DNA of 64,000 nucleotides from NCBI RefSeq assembly GCF_026212465.1, contig NC_080049.1, positions 3,993,362 to 4,057,361 on the forward strand, written 5' to 3'. This document shows, in pieces, positions 12,421 to 25,200 of this stretch (positions are counted from its first letter, which is position 1; every line of letters starts with the position of its first letter). The notes under the pieces are model-generated. The model was not told the DNA's origin. It worked only from the letters and a program-made list of their open reading frames with translations, and searched no databases. The stretch comes from Amaranthus tricolor (taxonomy: Eukaryota > Streptophyta > Magnoliopsida > Caryophyllales > Amaranthaceae). A program made the translations under genes and the position numbers.

Positions 12421-12750
12421 AAAGCAAAACTCAATCAGTGTGTGCGGCTATGACGGTGAAGGTGAAGAAACTAGGGTTTCTTCGACTACCTTAAGATTGT
12501 TGGGTATTTGGGCCGTGAGAGTGTGAAGTGTATTGTAAATTGGAGGAGAATGGTGAAGTGTGAACGTGTTCTACCAGCCGGATTGGAGGAGAATGGATGG
12601 GATTGAAAGAGGGCCGCCGGTTTCAGTGAGAGGATGAAGAAGAGGGAGTTAGGTTAGGGTTTAGTCGAGCGGGAATTGGGAAATAAGGTATTGTATCAGA
12701 TTCACTTTCAGGATGAGGAAAATACATCAAATCCCTTTTTCATCCGGCGA
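12420..12750 (-). promoter_or_regulatory. Gene-leader-like, relatively GC-rich stretch, possibly the 5' end of the transposase transcript
   Basis: The segment stands out by higher GC in an AT-rich island. On the minus strand it carries AAACCCTAACC, GAAACCCTAG, CCGGCGGCCC and pyrimidine-rich CTCCCTCTTCTTCATCC, features common in plant 5' untranslated leaders (telo-box AAACCCTA and CT-rich tracts). No long open frame accompanies it. The transposase start at 10702 lies 1.7 kb downstream on the same strand, so a spliced leader is plausible. It might equally be a captured fragment of a host gene. No TATA box or start site can be fixed from sequence alone. Confidence 0.3.
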
Positions 12751-13009
12751 CGTGGCACAATCTTGACCACTGATATGATATTACCATTATAAATCCAACG
12801 GCTTAAACCCGTTATCCGTGTGCTATCAATATAACCAATAACATTTTATCATCAAATTGGACAATTATATGATTATATCTAAAATAATTTATTTGAGTAA
12901 TATAAATATTTTATATCAAATATTAAATATTTTTATTATTGAATTTGGTCAAATTACATAATTTAGGCTATTTAATTCAAAGTAAAAAAAAGGTGGAGTA
13001 CTACACCAG
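12751..13009. other. AT-rich spacer; nothing recognised
   Basis: Sequence grades from the GC-rich leader-like stretch into strongly AT-rich DNA. No open frame, repeat or signal that I can support. Confidence 0.4.
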
Positions 13010-13800
13010 TTTCATTTACTATAATCTATAATAGATCGAATTATGATAAGTGAACTTTGAATTACGATCGATTATTAATAATAGCCTATAAATTACTTTA
13101 GAGTTTAGAGTATTCAAGATCAATAATAACTAATAACTAATAGTAATAAGTAATAACATTGAGTTAACAGTCAAATGTCAATGATAGTCTATAAGTCTAT
13201 AACTATAACTCTATAAGTATAACTCTATAAGATAGTTTGTATTAGTTTTATTTACTCCAATAGATATAGTTCCAAACATTATTAAGCTTTAAATTAAATA
13301 CGAATATACGATCAATTATTAGTGTAATAGATTTATTATTTTAAAGTATTCATGGTCACTAATAAGTATAAATACATAATATCATATAAAATGGTTATAA
13401 TTACTTGATTAATCTAATTCACTTTATTATATATAATAAGTTTCAATTATCAAACTTAGAAATACAATCGATTATTAGTGTAATAGAGTAATGTATATTC
13501 TAATAACTTAAACTCCCTCTAATTAAAAAACAAATGTCTCATTTGGAATTTGCATAAATTCTCCTCTAGTAATATATTCTAAATTTCTAATAGGTTAATT
13601 ACAAGCCTAAAAAGAAATCGAGATAATTACTCTGAATTGGAGAGACTATTAGTTTATACTTTAGAGTACTCAATAAGACAATAACGCTAATAAGTCTAAG
13701 TACGCAACTAATAGTCTACGAGATAGTTTAGATTATTCTTATTCATTCAAACAAATCGAGTTTTGATTATTGAGTTTTAATATTCAACCAATTATCAAAA
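13010..13800. repeat. Diverged AT-rich tandem repeat, about four imperfect units
   Basis: Related phrases recur: cgattattaataatag near 13068, caattattagtgtaatag near 13313 and cgattattagtgtaatag near 13469, with a weak relative near 13787. Another series is tttagagtattcaagatc near 13105, taaagtattcatggtcac near 13340 and tttagagtactcaataag near 13659. A third is gatagtttgtattag near 13231 and gatagtttagattat near 13722. Spacing is irregular (about 160-320 bp) because of indels. Content is AT-rich with no coding potential. Confidence 0.5.
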
Positions 13801-13830
13801 GTAGCAACATGATGCATTATTAAATAAAAG

Positions 13831-14474
<644 letters not shown>

Positions 14475-14521
14475 AACTAATTGAAATAAATTGATCTGCC
14501 ATAAAATGAGCATACATCAAT

Positions 14522-14872
14522 TAAAAACCCGACTTTTAACTTATTTCGATATTGACCCGATCGATAGTTGTCCGTAACCGATAACTACTCGAAAAATAAA
14601 GCTCGAACCCGATCTGTACCCGAAAAAACCGAACCACTTAGTAATCGATGACAACCCGAGACCGATTGACACTCGACACGAACTTCAACCGACACCGAAC
14701 TGATGCAAACCCGATAGCTTGAATAACCGATCTCCAACCGAACCGTGACTAACCGACTCGACCCGAGTGTGACCCGTTGTAACACACAGCCGAAAAATAA
14801 CCGATCCGAAATACAACCGAACCGAATAACACCCGTCCGAAAGCGACCCGATCAACCGAATGAACACCTCTA
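14522..14872. repeat. Degenerate CCGAA/ACCCGA-type repeat, right end of island, with candidate terminal inverted repeat
   Basis: Dense words such as aacccga, aaccgaacc and acccgatc, the same kind and strand sense as at 7061-7350. The last bases read tgaacacctcta (14861-14872). Their reverse complement, TAGAGGTGTTCA, resembles the start of plant hAT terminal repeats. Satellite resumes directly at 14873. The block fits a subterminal repeat region of the hAT element, though no paired left terminus is visible. Confidence 0.65.
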
Positions 14873-17079
14873 AAATTATGTGTTATGTTGCGATTTTTAA
14901 GGGTTTTCAAGCGTTTTTTCCACTTTTACGCATAAAGTAGCTCAAGCTTGGTTTGTTTTTCACGAAACTTGGCACAAAACACTATTTGGTATATGTTATT
15001 GTCTTCAAGTGGTTAGAATTTAAAATCAGAGTCATATGCTAGAAATTATGTGTTAAGTTGCGATTTTATGCATTTTTAAGCGTTTTTGCCACTTTTGCAC
15101 ATCAAGTAGCTCAAACTAGGTTTTTTTTGCACAAAACTTGGCACACAACACTATTTGGTATATATATTGTGTTGAAGTGTTTAGAATTGAAAATCATAAT
15201 TATATGCAACAAATTAAGTGTTCAGTTGCGATTTTTAGGGTTTTTAAGCGTTTTTATCACTTTTGCGCATAAAGTAGCTCAAACTTTGTTTGTTTTGCAC
15301 GAAATTTGGCACACAACACTATTTTGTATAAGTTATTGTGTTGAAGTTGTTAGAAATGAAAATCATAGTCATATACTAGAAATTACGTGTTAAGTTTCGA
15401 TTTTATGGTTTTTTAAGCGTTTTTGCCACTATTGCTCATAAAGTAGCTCAAACTTGGTTTCTTTCGCACGAAACTTGGCACAACACTATTTGGTATATAT
15501 TATTGTGTTGAAGTGGTTAGAATTGAAAATCATAGTCATATGCTAGAAATTACGTGTTAAGTTGCGATTTTAAGGGTTTTTAAGCGTTTTTGCCACTTTT
15601 GTGCATAAAGTAGCTCAAACTTGGTTTGTTTTACACCAAACTTGGCACACAACACTATTTGGTATATATTATTGTGTTGAAGTGGTTTGTTTTGCACGAA
15701 ACATGGCACACAAAGCTATTTGGTATATGTTATTGTGTTGAAGTTGTTAAAATTGAAAATCATAGTCACATGCTAAAAATTACGTGTTAAGTTTCGATTT
15801 TAAGGGTTTTTAAGCGTTTTTATCACTTTTGCGCATAAAGTAGCTAAAACTTTGTTTGTTTTGCACGAAACTTGGTAAACAACACTATTTGGTATATATT
15901 ATTGTGTTGAAGTGGTTAGAATTGAAAACCATTGTCATATGCTAGAAATTACGTGTTAAGTTGCGACGTTATTCGTATTTAAGCGTTTTTGCAACTTTTG
16001 CACATAAAGTAACTCTAACTTGGTTTGTTTTGCACGAAACTTGGTACACAGCACTATTTTGTATATATTATTGTTTTAAAGTGGTTAGAATTGAAAATCA
16101 TAGAAATATGCTAGAAATTGCGTGTTAAGTTGCGATTTTATGTGTTTTTATGCGTTTTTGTCACTTTTGCACATAAAGTAGCTCAAACTTTGTTCATTTT
16201 GCACAAAACTTGGCACAAAACACTATTTGGTATATGTTATTGTGTTGAAGTTGTTATAATTGAAAATCATAGTCATTTGCTAGAAATCACGTGTGAAGTT
16301 GCGATTTTAAGGGTTTTTAAGCGTTTTTGCCACTTTTGCACATAAAGTAGCTCAAATTTTGTTTGTTTAGGACGAAACTTGGCACACAAAACTATTTGGT
16401 ATATATTATTTTGTTGAAGTGTTTATAATTGAAAATCGTAGTCATATACTATAAATTACGTGTTAAGTTTCAATATTAAGGGTTTGAAGCGTTTTTGCCA
16501 CTTTTACGCATAAAGTGGCTCAAACTTGGTTTGTTTTGCACGAAACTTGGCACGCAACAATATTTGGTATATATTATTGTGTTGAAGTGGTTAGAATTTA
16601 AAATCATAGTTATATGCTAGAAATTACGTCTTAAGTTGCGATTTTAAGGGTTTTTAATCGTTTTTGCCACTATTACGCATAAAGTAGCTCAAACTTGGTT
16701 GATTTTACAAGAAACTTGGCACACAACAGTATTTGGTATATATAACTGGGTTGAAGTGGTTAGAATTTAAAATCATAGTCATATGCTAGAAATTGCGTCT
16801 TAAGTTACGATTTTATGCGTTTTTGCCACTTTTGCGCATAATGTAGCTCAAAATTAGTTTGTTTGCGCGAAACTTGGCACACAACACTATGTGGTATATG
16901 TTATTGTGTTGAAGTGGTTAGAATTGGAAATCATAGTGATATGCTTGAAATTACGTTTCAAGTTGCGATTTTGAGGTTTTTTAAGCATTTTTGCCACTTT
17001 TGCCCATAAAGTAGCTCAAACTTGGTTTGTTTTGCACGAAATTCGCCACACCACACTATTTAGTATACATTATTGTGTT

Positions 17080-20000
17080 GAAGTGGTTAGAATTGAAAAT
17101 CATAGTCATATTCTTGAAATTACGTGTTAAGTTGCGATTTTAAGAGTTTTTTAGCGTTTTGGCACTTTTACGCATAAAGTAGCTCAAACTTGGTTTGTTT
17201 TGCTTGAAATTTGGCACACAACACTATTTGGTATATATTATTGTGTTGAAGTGGTTAGAATTTAAAATCATAATCATATGCTACAAATTACGTGTTCAGT
17301 TGCGATTTTACGGGTTTTTAAGTGTTTTTCCACTTTTGCGCATAAGGTAGCTAAAACTTGGTTTGTTTTGCACAAAACTTGGTATAAACACTATTTGGTA
17401 TATATTATTGTGTTGCAGTGGTTAGTATTGAAAATCATAGTCATATGCTAGAAATTACGTGTTAAGTTGCGATGTTCTACGTTTTTAAGCGTTTATACCA
17501 CTTTTGCACATAAAGTAACTCAAACTTGGTTTGTTTTGCACGAATCTTGGTACATAACACTATTTTGTATATATTATTGTTTTAAAGTAGTTAGAATTGA
17601 AAATCATAGTAATATGCTAGAAATTGCATGTTAAGTTGTGATTTTATGTGTTTTTAAGCGTTTTTGCCACTTTTGCGCATAAAGTAGCTCAAACTTGGTT
17701 TGTTTTGCACGAAACTTGGCACACAACACTATTTTGTATATGTTATTGTGTTGAAGTTGTTAGAATTGAAAATTATAGTCATATACTAGAAATTACGTGT
17801 TAAGTTTCGATTTTAAGGGTTTTTAAGCGTTTTTGCCACTTTTGCACATAAAGTAGCTCAAACTTGGTTAGTTTCGCACGAAACTTGGCACAACACTATT
17901 GGGTATATATTATTGTGTTGAAGTGGTTAGAATTGAAAATCATATTCATATGCAAGAAATTACGTGTTAAGTTGCGATTGTAAGGGTTTTTAAGCGTTTT
18001 TGCCACTTTTGCGCATAAAGAAGCTCAAACTTGGTTTGTTTTACACCAAACATGGCACACAACACTATTTGGTATATATTATTGTGTTAAAGTGGTTAGA
18101 ATTGAAAATCATAGTCATATGCTAGAAATTACGTGTTAAGTTGTGACGTTATTCGTATTTAAGCGTATTTGCAACTTTTGCACATAAAGTAACTCTAACT
18201 TTGTTTGTTTTGCACAAAACTTGGTACACATCACAATTTTGTATATACTATTGTTTTAAAGTGGTTAGAATTGAAAATCATAGAAATATGCTAGAAATTG
18301 CGTGTTAAGTTGCGATTTTATGCGTTTTTATGCGTTTTTGTCACTTTTGCGCATAAAGTAGCTCAAACTTGGTTCATTTTGCACGAAACTTGGCACACAA
18401 CACTATTTTGTATATGTTATTGTGTTGAAGTTGTTAGAATTGAAAATCATAGTCATTTTCTAGAAATCACGTGTGAAATTGCGATTTTAAGGGTTTTTAA
18501 GCGTTTTTGCCACTTTTGCACATAAAGTAGCTCAAATTTTGTTTGTTTAGAACGAAACATGGCACACAAAACTATTTGGTATATATTATTGAGTTGAAGT
18601 GTTTATAATTGAAAATCATAGTCATATGCTATAAATTACCTGTTAAGTTTTTATATTAAGGGTTTTAAGCGTTTTTGACACTTTTACGCATAAAGTAGCT
18701 CAAACTTGGTTTGTTTTGCACGAAACTTGGCACACAACACTATTTGGTATATATTATTGTGTTGAAGTGGTTAGAATTTAAAATCATAGTAATATTCTAG
18801 AAATTGCGTGTTATGTTGCGATTTTTTTTATGTGTTTTTATGCGTTTTTGACACTTTTGCGCATAAAGTAGCTCAAACTTGGTTTGTTTTGCACGAAACT
18901 TGGCACACAACACTATTTGGTATATTTTATTGTGTTGAAGTTGTAAGAATTGAAAATCTTAGTCATATGCTAGAAATTACGTGTTAAGTTTCTATTTTAA
19001 GGGTTTTTAAGCATTTTATTCACTTTTGCACATAAAGTAGATCAAACTTGGTTTGTTTTGCACGAAACTTGGCACACAACACTATTTGGTATATATTATT
19101 GTATTGAAGTGGTTATAATTCAAAATCATAGTCATAAGCTAGAAATTACGTATTAAGTTGCGATTTTAAAAATTCTTAAGCGTTTTTGCCACTTTTGCGC
19201 ATAAAGTAGCTCAAACTTGGTTTGTTTTACACGAAACATGGCACACAACACTATTTGGTATATATTAATGTGTTGAAGTGGTTAAAATTGAAAATCATAG
19301 TCATATGCTAGAAATTGCGTGTTAAGTCGCGATTTTATGCCTTTTTTCTACTTTTGCGCATAAAGTAGCTCAACCTTGGTTTGTTTCGCACGAAACTTGG
19401 CACAACACTATTTGGAATATATTATTATGTTGAAGTGGTTAGAATTGAAAATCATAGTCATATGCTAGAAATTACGTGTTAAGTTGCGATTTTAAGGGTT
19501 TTTAAGCGTTTTGGCCACTTTTGCGCATAAAGTAGCTCAAACTTGGTTTGTTTTACACGAAACTTGTCACACAACACTGTTTGGTATATATTATTGTGTT
19601 GAAGTTGTTAGAATTGAAAATCATAGTCATATACTAGAAATTGCGTGTTAACTTGCGATTTTATACGTTTTTGCCACTTTTGTGCATAAAGTAGCTCAAA
19701 CTTGGTTTGTTTTGCACGAAACTTGGCAAACAACACTATTTGGTATATATTATTGTGTTGGAGTGGTTAGAATTGAAAATCATAGTCATATGCTAGAAAT
19801 TACGTGTTAAGTTGCTACGTTATTCATTTTTAAGCGTTTTTGCCACTTTTGCACATAAAGTAGCTCTAACTTGGTTTGTTTTGCACGAAACTTGGCACAC
19901 AACACTATTTGGTATATATTATTGCGTTGAAGTGGTTAGAATTGAAAATCATAGTCATATGCTAGAAATTGCGTGTTAAGTTGCGATTTTATGTGTTTTT

Positions 20001-22120
20001 GCCACTTTTGCGCATAAAGTAGCTCGAACTTGGTTTGTTTTGCACCAAACATGGCACACAACACTATTTCGTATAAATTATTGTGTTGAAGTGGTTAGAA
20101 TTTAAAATCATAGTCATATGCTAGAAACTGCGTGTTAAGTTGCGATTTTAAGGGTTTTTAAGCGTTTTTGCCACTTTTGCACATAAAGTAGCTCAAACTA
20201 GGTTTGTTTTGCGCGAAACTTGGCACACACAGCTTTTTGGTATATGTTATTGTGTTAAAGTTGTTAAAATTGAAAATCATATTCACATGCTAAAAATTAC
20301 GTGTTAAGTTTCGATTTTAAGGGTTTTTAAGCGTTTTTATCACTTTTGCGCATAAAGTAGCCCAAACTTTGTTCGTTTTGCACGAAACTTGGCAAACAAC
20401 ACTATTTGGTATATATTATTGTGTTGAAGTGGTTAGAATTGAAAATCATTGTCATATGCTAGAAATTACGTGTTAAGTTGTGACGTTATTCGTATTTAAG
20501 CGTTTTTGCAACTTTTGCACATAAAGTAACTCTAACTTTGTTATTTGTCACGAAACTTGGTACACAGCACTATTTTGTATATATTATTGTTTTAAAGTGG
20601 TTAGAATTTAAAATCATAGAGATATGCTAGAAATTGCGTGTTAAGTTGCGATTTTATGCGTTTTTATGTGTTTTTGTCACTTTTGCGCATAAAGTAGCCC
20701 AAACTTTGTTCGTTTTGCACGAAACTTGGCAAACAACACTATTTGGTATATATTATTGTTTTGAAGTGGTTAGAATTGAAAATCATAGTCATATGCTAGA
20801 AATTACGTGTTAAGTTGTGACGTTATTCGTATTTAAGCGTTTTTGCAACTTTTGCACATAAAGTAACTCTAACTTTGTTGTTTTGCACGAAACTTGGTAC
20901 ACAGCACTATTTTGTATATATTATTGTTTTAAAGTGGTTAGAATTGAAAGTCATAGAGATATGCTAGAAATTGCGTGTTAAGTTGCGATTTTATGCGTTT
21001 TTATGTGTTTTTGTCACTTTTCCGCATAAAGTAGCTCAAACTTGGTTCATTTTGCACGAAACTTGGCACACAACACTATTTGGTATATGTTATTGTGTTG
21101 AAGTGGTTAGAATTGAAAATCATAGTCATATGCTTGAAATTACGTGTTAAGTTGCGATTTTAAGAGTTTTTTAGCGTTTTGGCACTTTTAAGCATAAAGT
21201 AGCTCAAACTTGGTTTGTTTTGCTTGAAATTTGGCACACAACACTATTTGGTATATATTATTGTGTTGAAGTGGTTAGAATTTAAAATCATAATCATATG
21301 CTACAAATTACGTGTTCAGTTGCGATTTTACGGGTTTTTAAGTGTTTTTCCACTTTTGCGCATAAGGTAGCTAAAACTTGGTTTGTTTTGCACAAAACTT
21401 GGTATAAACACTATTTGGTATATATTATTGTGTTGCAGTGGTTAGTATTGAAAATCATAGTCATATGCTAGAAATTACGTGTTAAGTGGCGATGTTCTGC
21501 GTTTTTAAGCGTTTATACCACTTTTGCACATAAAGTAACTCAAACTTGGTTTGTTTTGCACGAAACTTGGTACATAACACTATTTTGTATATATTATTGT
21601 TTTATAGTAGTTAGAATTGAAAATCATAGTAATATGCTAGAAATTGCGTGTTAAGTTGCGATTTTATGTGTTTTTAAGCGTTTTTGCCACTTTTGCGCAT
21701 AAAGTAGCTCAAACTTGGTTTGTTTTGCACGAAACTTGGCACACAACACTATTTTGTATATGTTATTGTGTTGAAGTTGTTAGAATTAAAAATCATAGTC
21801 ATATACTAGAAATTACGTGTTAAGTTTCGATTTTAAGGGTTTTTAAGCGTTTTTGCCACTTTTGCACATAAAGTAGCTCAAACTTGGTTAGTTTCGCACG
21901 AAACTTGGCACAACACTATTGGGTATATATTATTGTGTTGAAGTGGTTAGAATTGAAAATCATATTCATATGCAAGAAATTACGTGTTAAGTTGCGATTG
22001 TAAGGGTTTTTAAGCGTTTTTGCCACTTTTGCGCATAAAGTAGCTCAAACTTGGTTTGTTTTACACCAAACATGGCACACAACACTATTTGGTATATATT
22101 ATTGTGTTGAAGTGGTTAGA
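17080..22120 (+). repeat. 4,020-bp tandem duplication (about 24 monomers), second copy partial
   Basis: 17080-18100 and 21100-22120 match nearly base for base at an offset of exactly 4,020. Both share the aattttt-rich variants, cataaggtagctaaaac, acttggtataaacac and the private catattcatatgcaag (17941 and 21961). The second copy starts where the first unit would end, so this is a tandem duplication truncated after about 1 kb. Confidence 0.85.
20361..21034 (+). repeat. 337-bp (two-monomer) tandem duplication
   Basis: The private variant cccaaactttgttcg occurs at 20361 and 20698, with a matching following monomer (gtgacgttattcgtattt). The same dimer reappears near 23040 and 29720, inherited through the larger duplications. 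Confidence 0.7.
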
Positions 22121-22279
22121 ATTTAAAATCATAGTCATATGCTAGAAATTGCGTGTTAAGTTGCGATTTTATACGTTTTTGCCAGTTTTGTGCATAAAGT
22201 AGCTCAAACTTGGTTTGTTTTGCACGAAACTTAGCACACAACACTATTTGGTATATATTATTGCGTTGAAGTGGTTAGA

Positions 22280-25200
22280 ATTGAAAATCATAGTCATATG
22301 CTAGAATTTACGTGTTAAGTTGCTACGTTATTCATTTTTAAGCGTTTTTGCCACTTTTGCACATAAAGTAACTCTAACTTTGTTTGCTTTGCACGAAACT
22401 TGGCACACAACACTATTTGGTATATATTATTGCGTTGAAGTGGTTAGAATTGAAAATCATAGTCATATGCTAGAAATTGCGTGTTAAGTTGCGATTTTAT
22501 GTGTTTTTGCCACTTTTGCGCATAAAGTAGCTCGAACTTGGTTTGTTTTGCACCAAACATGGCACACAACACTATTTCGTATAAATTATTGTGTTGAAGT
22601 GGTTAGAACTTAAAATCATAGTCATATGCTAGAAATTGCGTGTTAAGTTGCGATTTTAAGGGTTTTTAAGCGTTTTTGCCACTTTTGCACATAAAGTAGC
22701 TCAAACTAGGTTTGTTTTGCACGAAACTTGGCACACAAAGCTTTTTGGTATATGTTATTGTGTTAAAGTTGTTAAAATTGAAAATCATATTCACATGCTA
22801 AAAATTACGTGTTAAGTTGTGACGTTATTCGTATTTAAGCGTTTTTGCAACTTTTGCACATAAACTAACTCTAACTTTGTTATTTGTCACGAAACTTGGT
22901 ACACAGCACTATTTTGTATATATTATTGTTTTAAAGTGGTTAGAATTTAAAATCATAGAGATATGCTAGAAATTGCGTGTTAAGTTGCGATTTTATGCGT
23001 TTTTATGTGTTTTTGTCACTTTTGCGCATAAAGTAGCCCAAACTTTGTTCGTTTTGCACGAAAGTTGGCAAACAACACTATTTGGTATATATTATTGTGT
23101 TGAAGTGGTTAGAATTGAAAATCATAGTCATATGCTAGAAATTACGTGTTAAGTTGTGACGTTATTCGTATTTAAGCGTTTTTGCAACTTTTGCACATAA
23201 AGTAACTCTAACTTTGTTGTTTTGCACGAAACTTGGTACACAGCACTATTTTGTATATATTATTGTTTTAAAGTGTGTAGAATTGAAAGTCATAGAGATA
23301 TGCTAGAAATTGCGTTTTAAGTTGCGATTTTATGCGTTTTTATGTGTTTTTGTCACTTTTCCGCATAAAGTAGCTCAAACTTGGTTCATTTTGCACGAAA
23401 CATGGCACACAACACTATTTTGTATATGTTATTGTGTTTAAGTTGTTAGAATTGAAAATCATAGTCATTTGCTAGAAATCACGTGTGAAGTTTCGATTTT
23501 AAGGGTTCTTAAGCGTTTTTGCCACTTTTGCACATAAAGTAGCTCAAATTTTGTTTGTTTAGGACGAAACATGGCACACAAAACTATTTGGTATATATTA
23601 TTGAGTTGAAGTGGTTAGAATTGAAAATCATAGTCATATGCTTGAAATTACGTGTTAAGTTGCGATTTTAAAGGTTTTTTAGCCTTTTGACACTTTTACG
23701 CATAAGGTAGCTCAAGCTTGGTTTGTTTTGCTTGAAATTTGGCACACAACACTATTTGGTATATATTATTGTGTTGAAGTGGTTAGAAATTAAAAATGAT
23801 ATGCTACAAATTACGTGTTCAGTTGCGAATTTACGGGTTTTTAAGCGTTTTTGCCACTTTTGCGCATAAAGTAGCTAAAACTTGGTTGGTTTTGCACAAA
23901 ACTTGGTATACAACACTATTTGGTATATATTAATGTGTTGAAGTGGTTAGAATGGAAAATCATAGTCATATGCTAGAAATTACTTGTTAAGTTGCGATGT
24001 TCTGCGTTTTTAAGCGTTTTTACCACTTTTGCACATAAAGTAACTCAAACTTGGTTTGTTTTGCACGAAACTTGGTACACAACACTATTTTGTATATATA
24101 TTATTGTTTTAAAGTAGTTCAAATTGAAAATCATAGTAATATGCTAGAAATTGCGTGTTAAGTTGAAATTTTATGTGTTTTTATGCGTTTTTGCCACTTT
24201 TGCGCATAAAGTAGCTCAAACTTGGTTTGTTTTGCACGAAACTTGGCACACAACACTATTTGGTATATTTTATTGTGTTGAAGTTGTTAGAATTGAAAAT
24301 CATAGTCATATGCTAGAAATTACGTGTTAAGTTTCTATTTTAAGGGTTTTTAAGCATTTTATTCACTTTTGCACATAAAGTAGCTCAAACTTGGTTTGTT
24401 TCGCACGAAACATGGCACACAACACTATTTGGTATATATTATTGTATTGAAGTGGTTATAATTCAAAATCATAGTCATAAGCTAGAAATTACGTGTTAAG
24501 TTGCGAGTTTAAAAATTCTTAAGCGTTTTTGCCACTTTTGCGCATAAAGTAGCTCAAACTTGGTTTGTTTTACACGAAACATGGCACACAACACTATTTG
24601 GTATATATTAATGTGTTGAAGTGGTTAAAATTGAAAATCATAGTCATATGCTAGAAATTACGTGTTAAGTTGCGATTTTAAGGGTTTTTTCTACTTTTGC
24701 GCATAAAGTAGCTCAACCTTGGTTTGTTTCGCACGAAACTTGGCACAACACTATTTGGTATATATTATTATGTTGCAGTGGTTAGAATTGAAAATCATAG
24801 TCATTTGCTAGAAATGACGTGTGAAGTTGCGATTTTAAGGGTTTTTAAGCGTTTTTGCCACTTTTGCACAAAAAGTAGCTCAAATTTTGTTTGTTTAGGA
24901 CGAAACATGGCACATAAAACTATTTGGTATATATTATTGAGTTGAAGTGTTTATAATTGAAAATCATAGTCATATGCTATAAATTACGTGTTAAGTTTCG
25001 ATATGAAGGGTTTTAAGCGTTTTTGACACTTTTACGCATAAAGTAGCTCAAACTTGGTTTGTTTTGCACGAAACTTGGCACACAACACAATTTGGTATAT
25101 ATTATTGTGTTGAAGTGGTTAGAATTTAAAATCATAGTTATATGCTAGAAATTACGTGTTAAGTTGCGATTTTAAGGGTTTTTAAGCGTTTTTGCCACTT

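Noticed and set aside
11204..12494. Three plus-strand frames of 61-83 codons
   Set aside because: No recognisable domain, and two of the three overlap small local repeats. They are compatible with chance.
14585..14867. Minus-strand frames in the CCGAA-rich block
   Set aside because: Low-complexity repeat read in overlapping frames, with no domain or start context.
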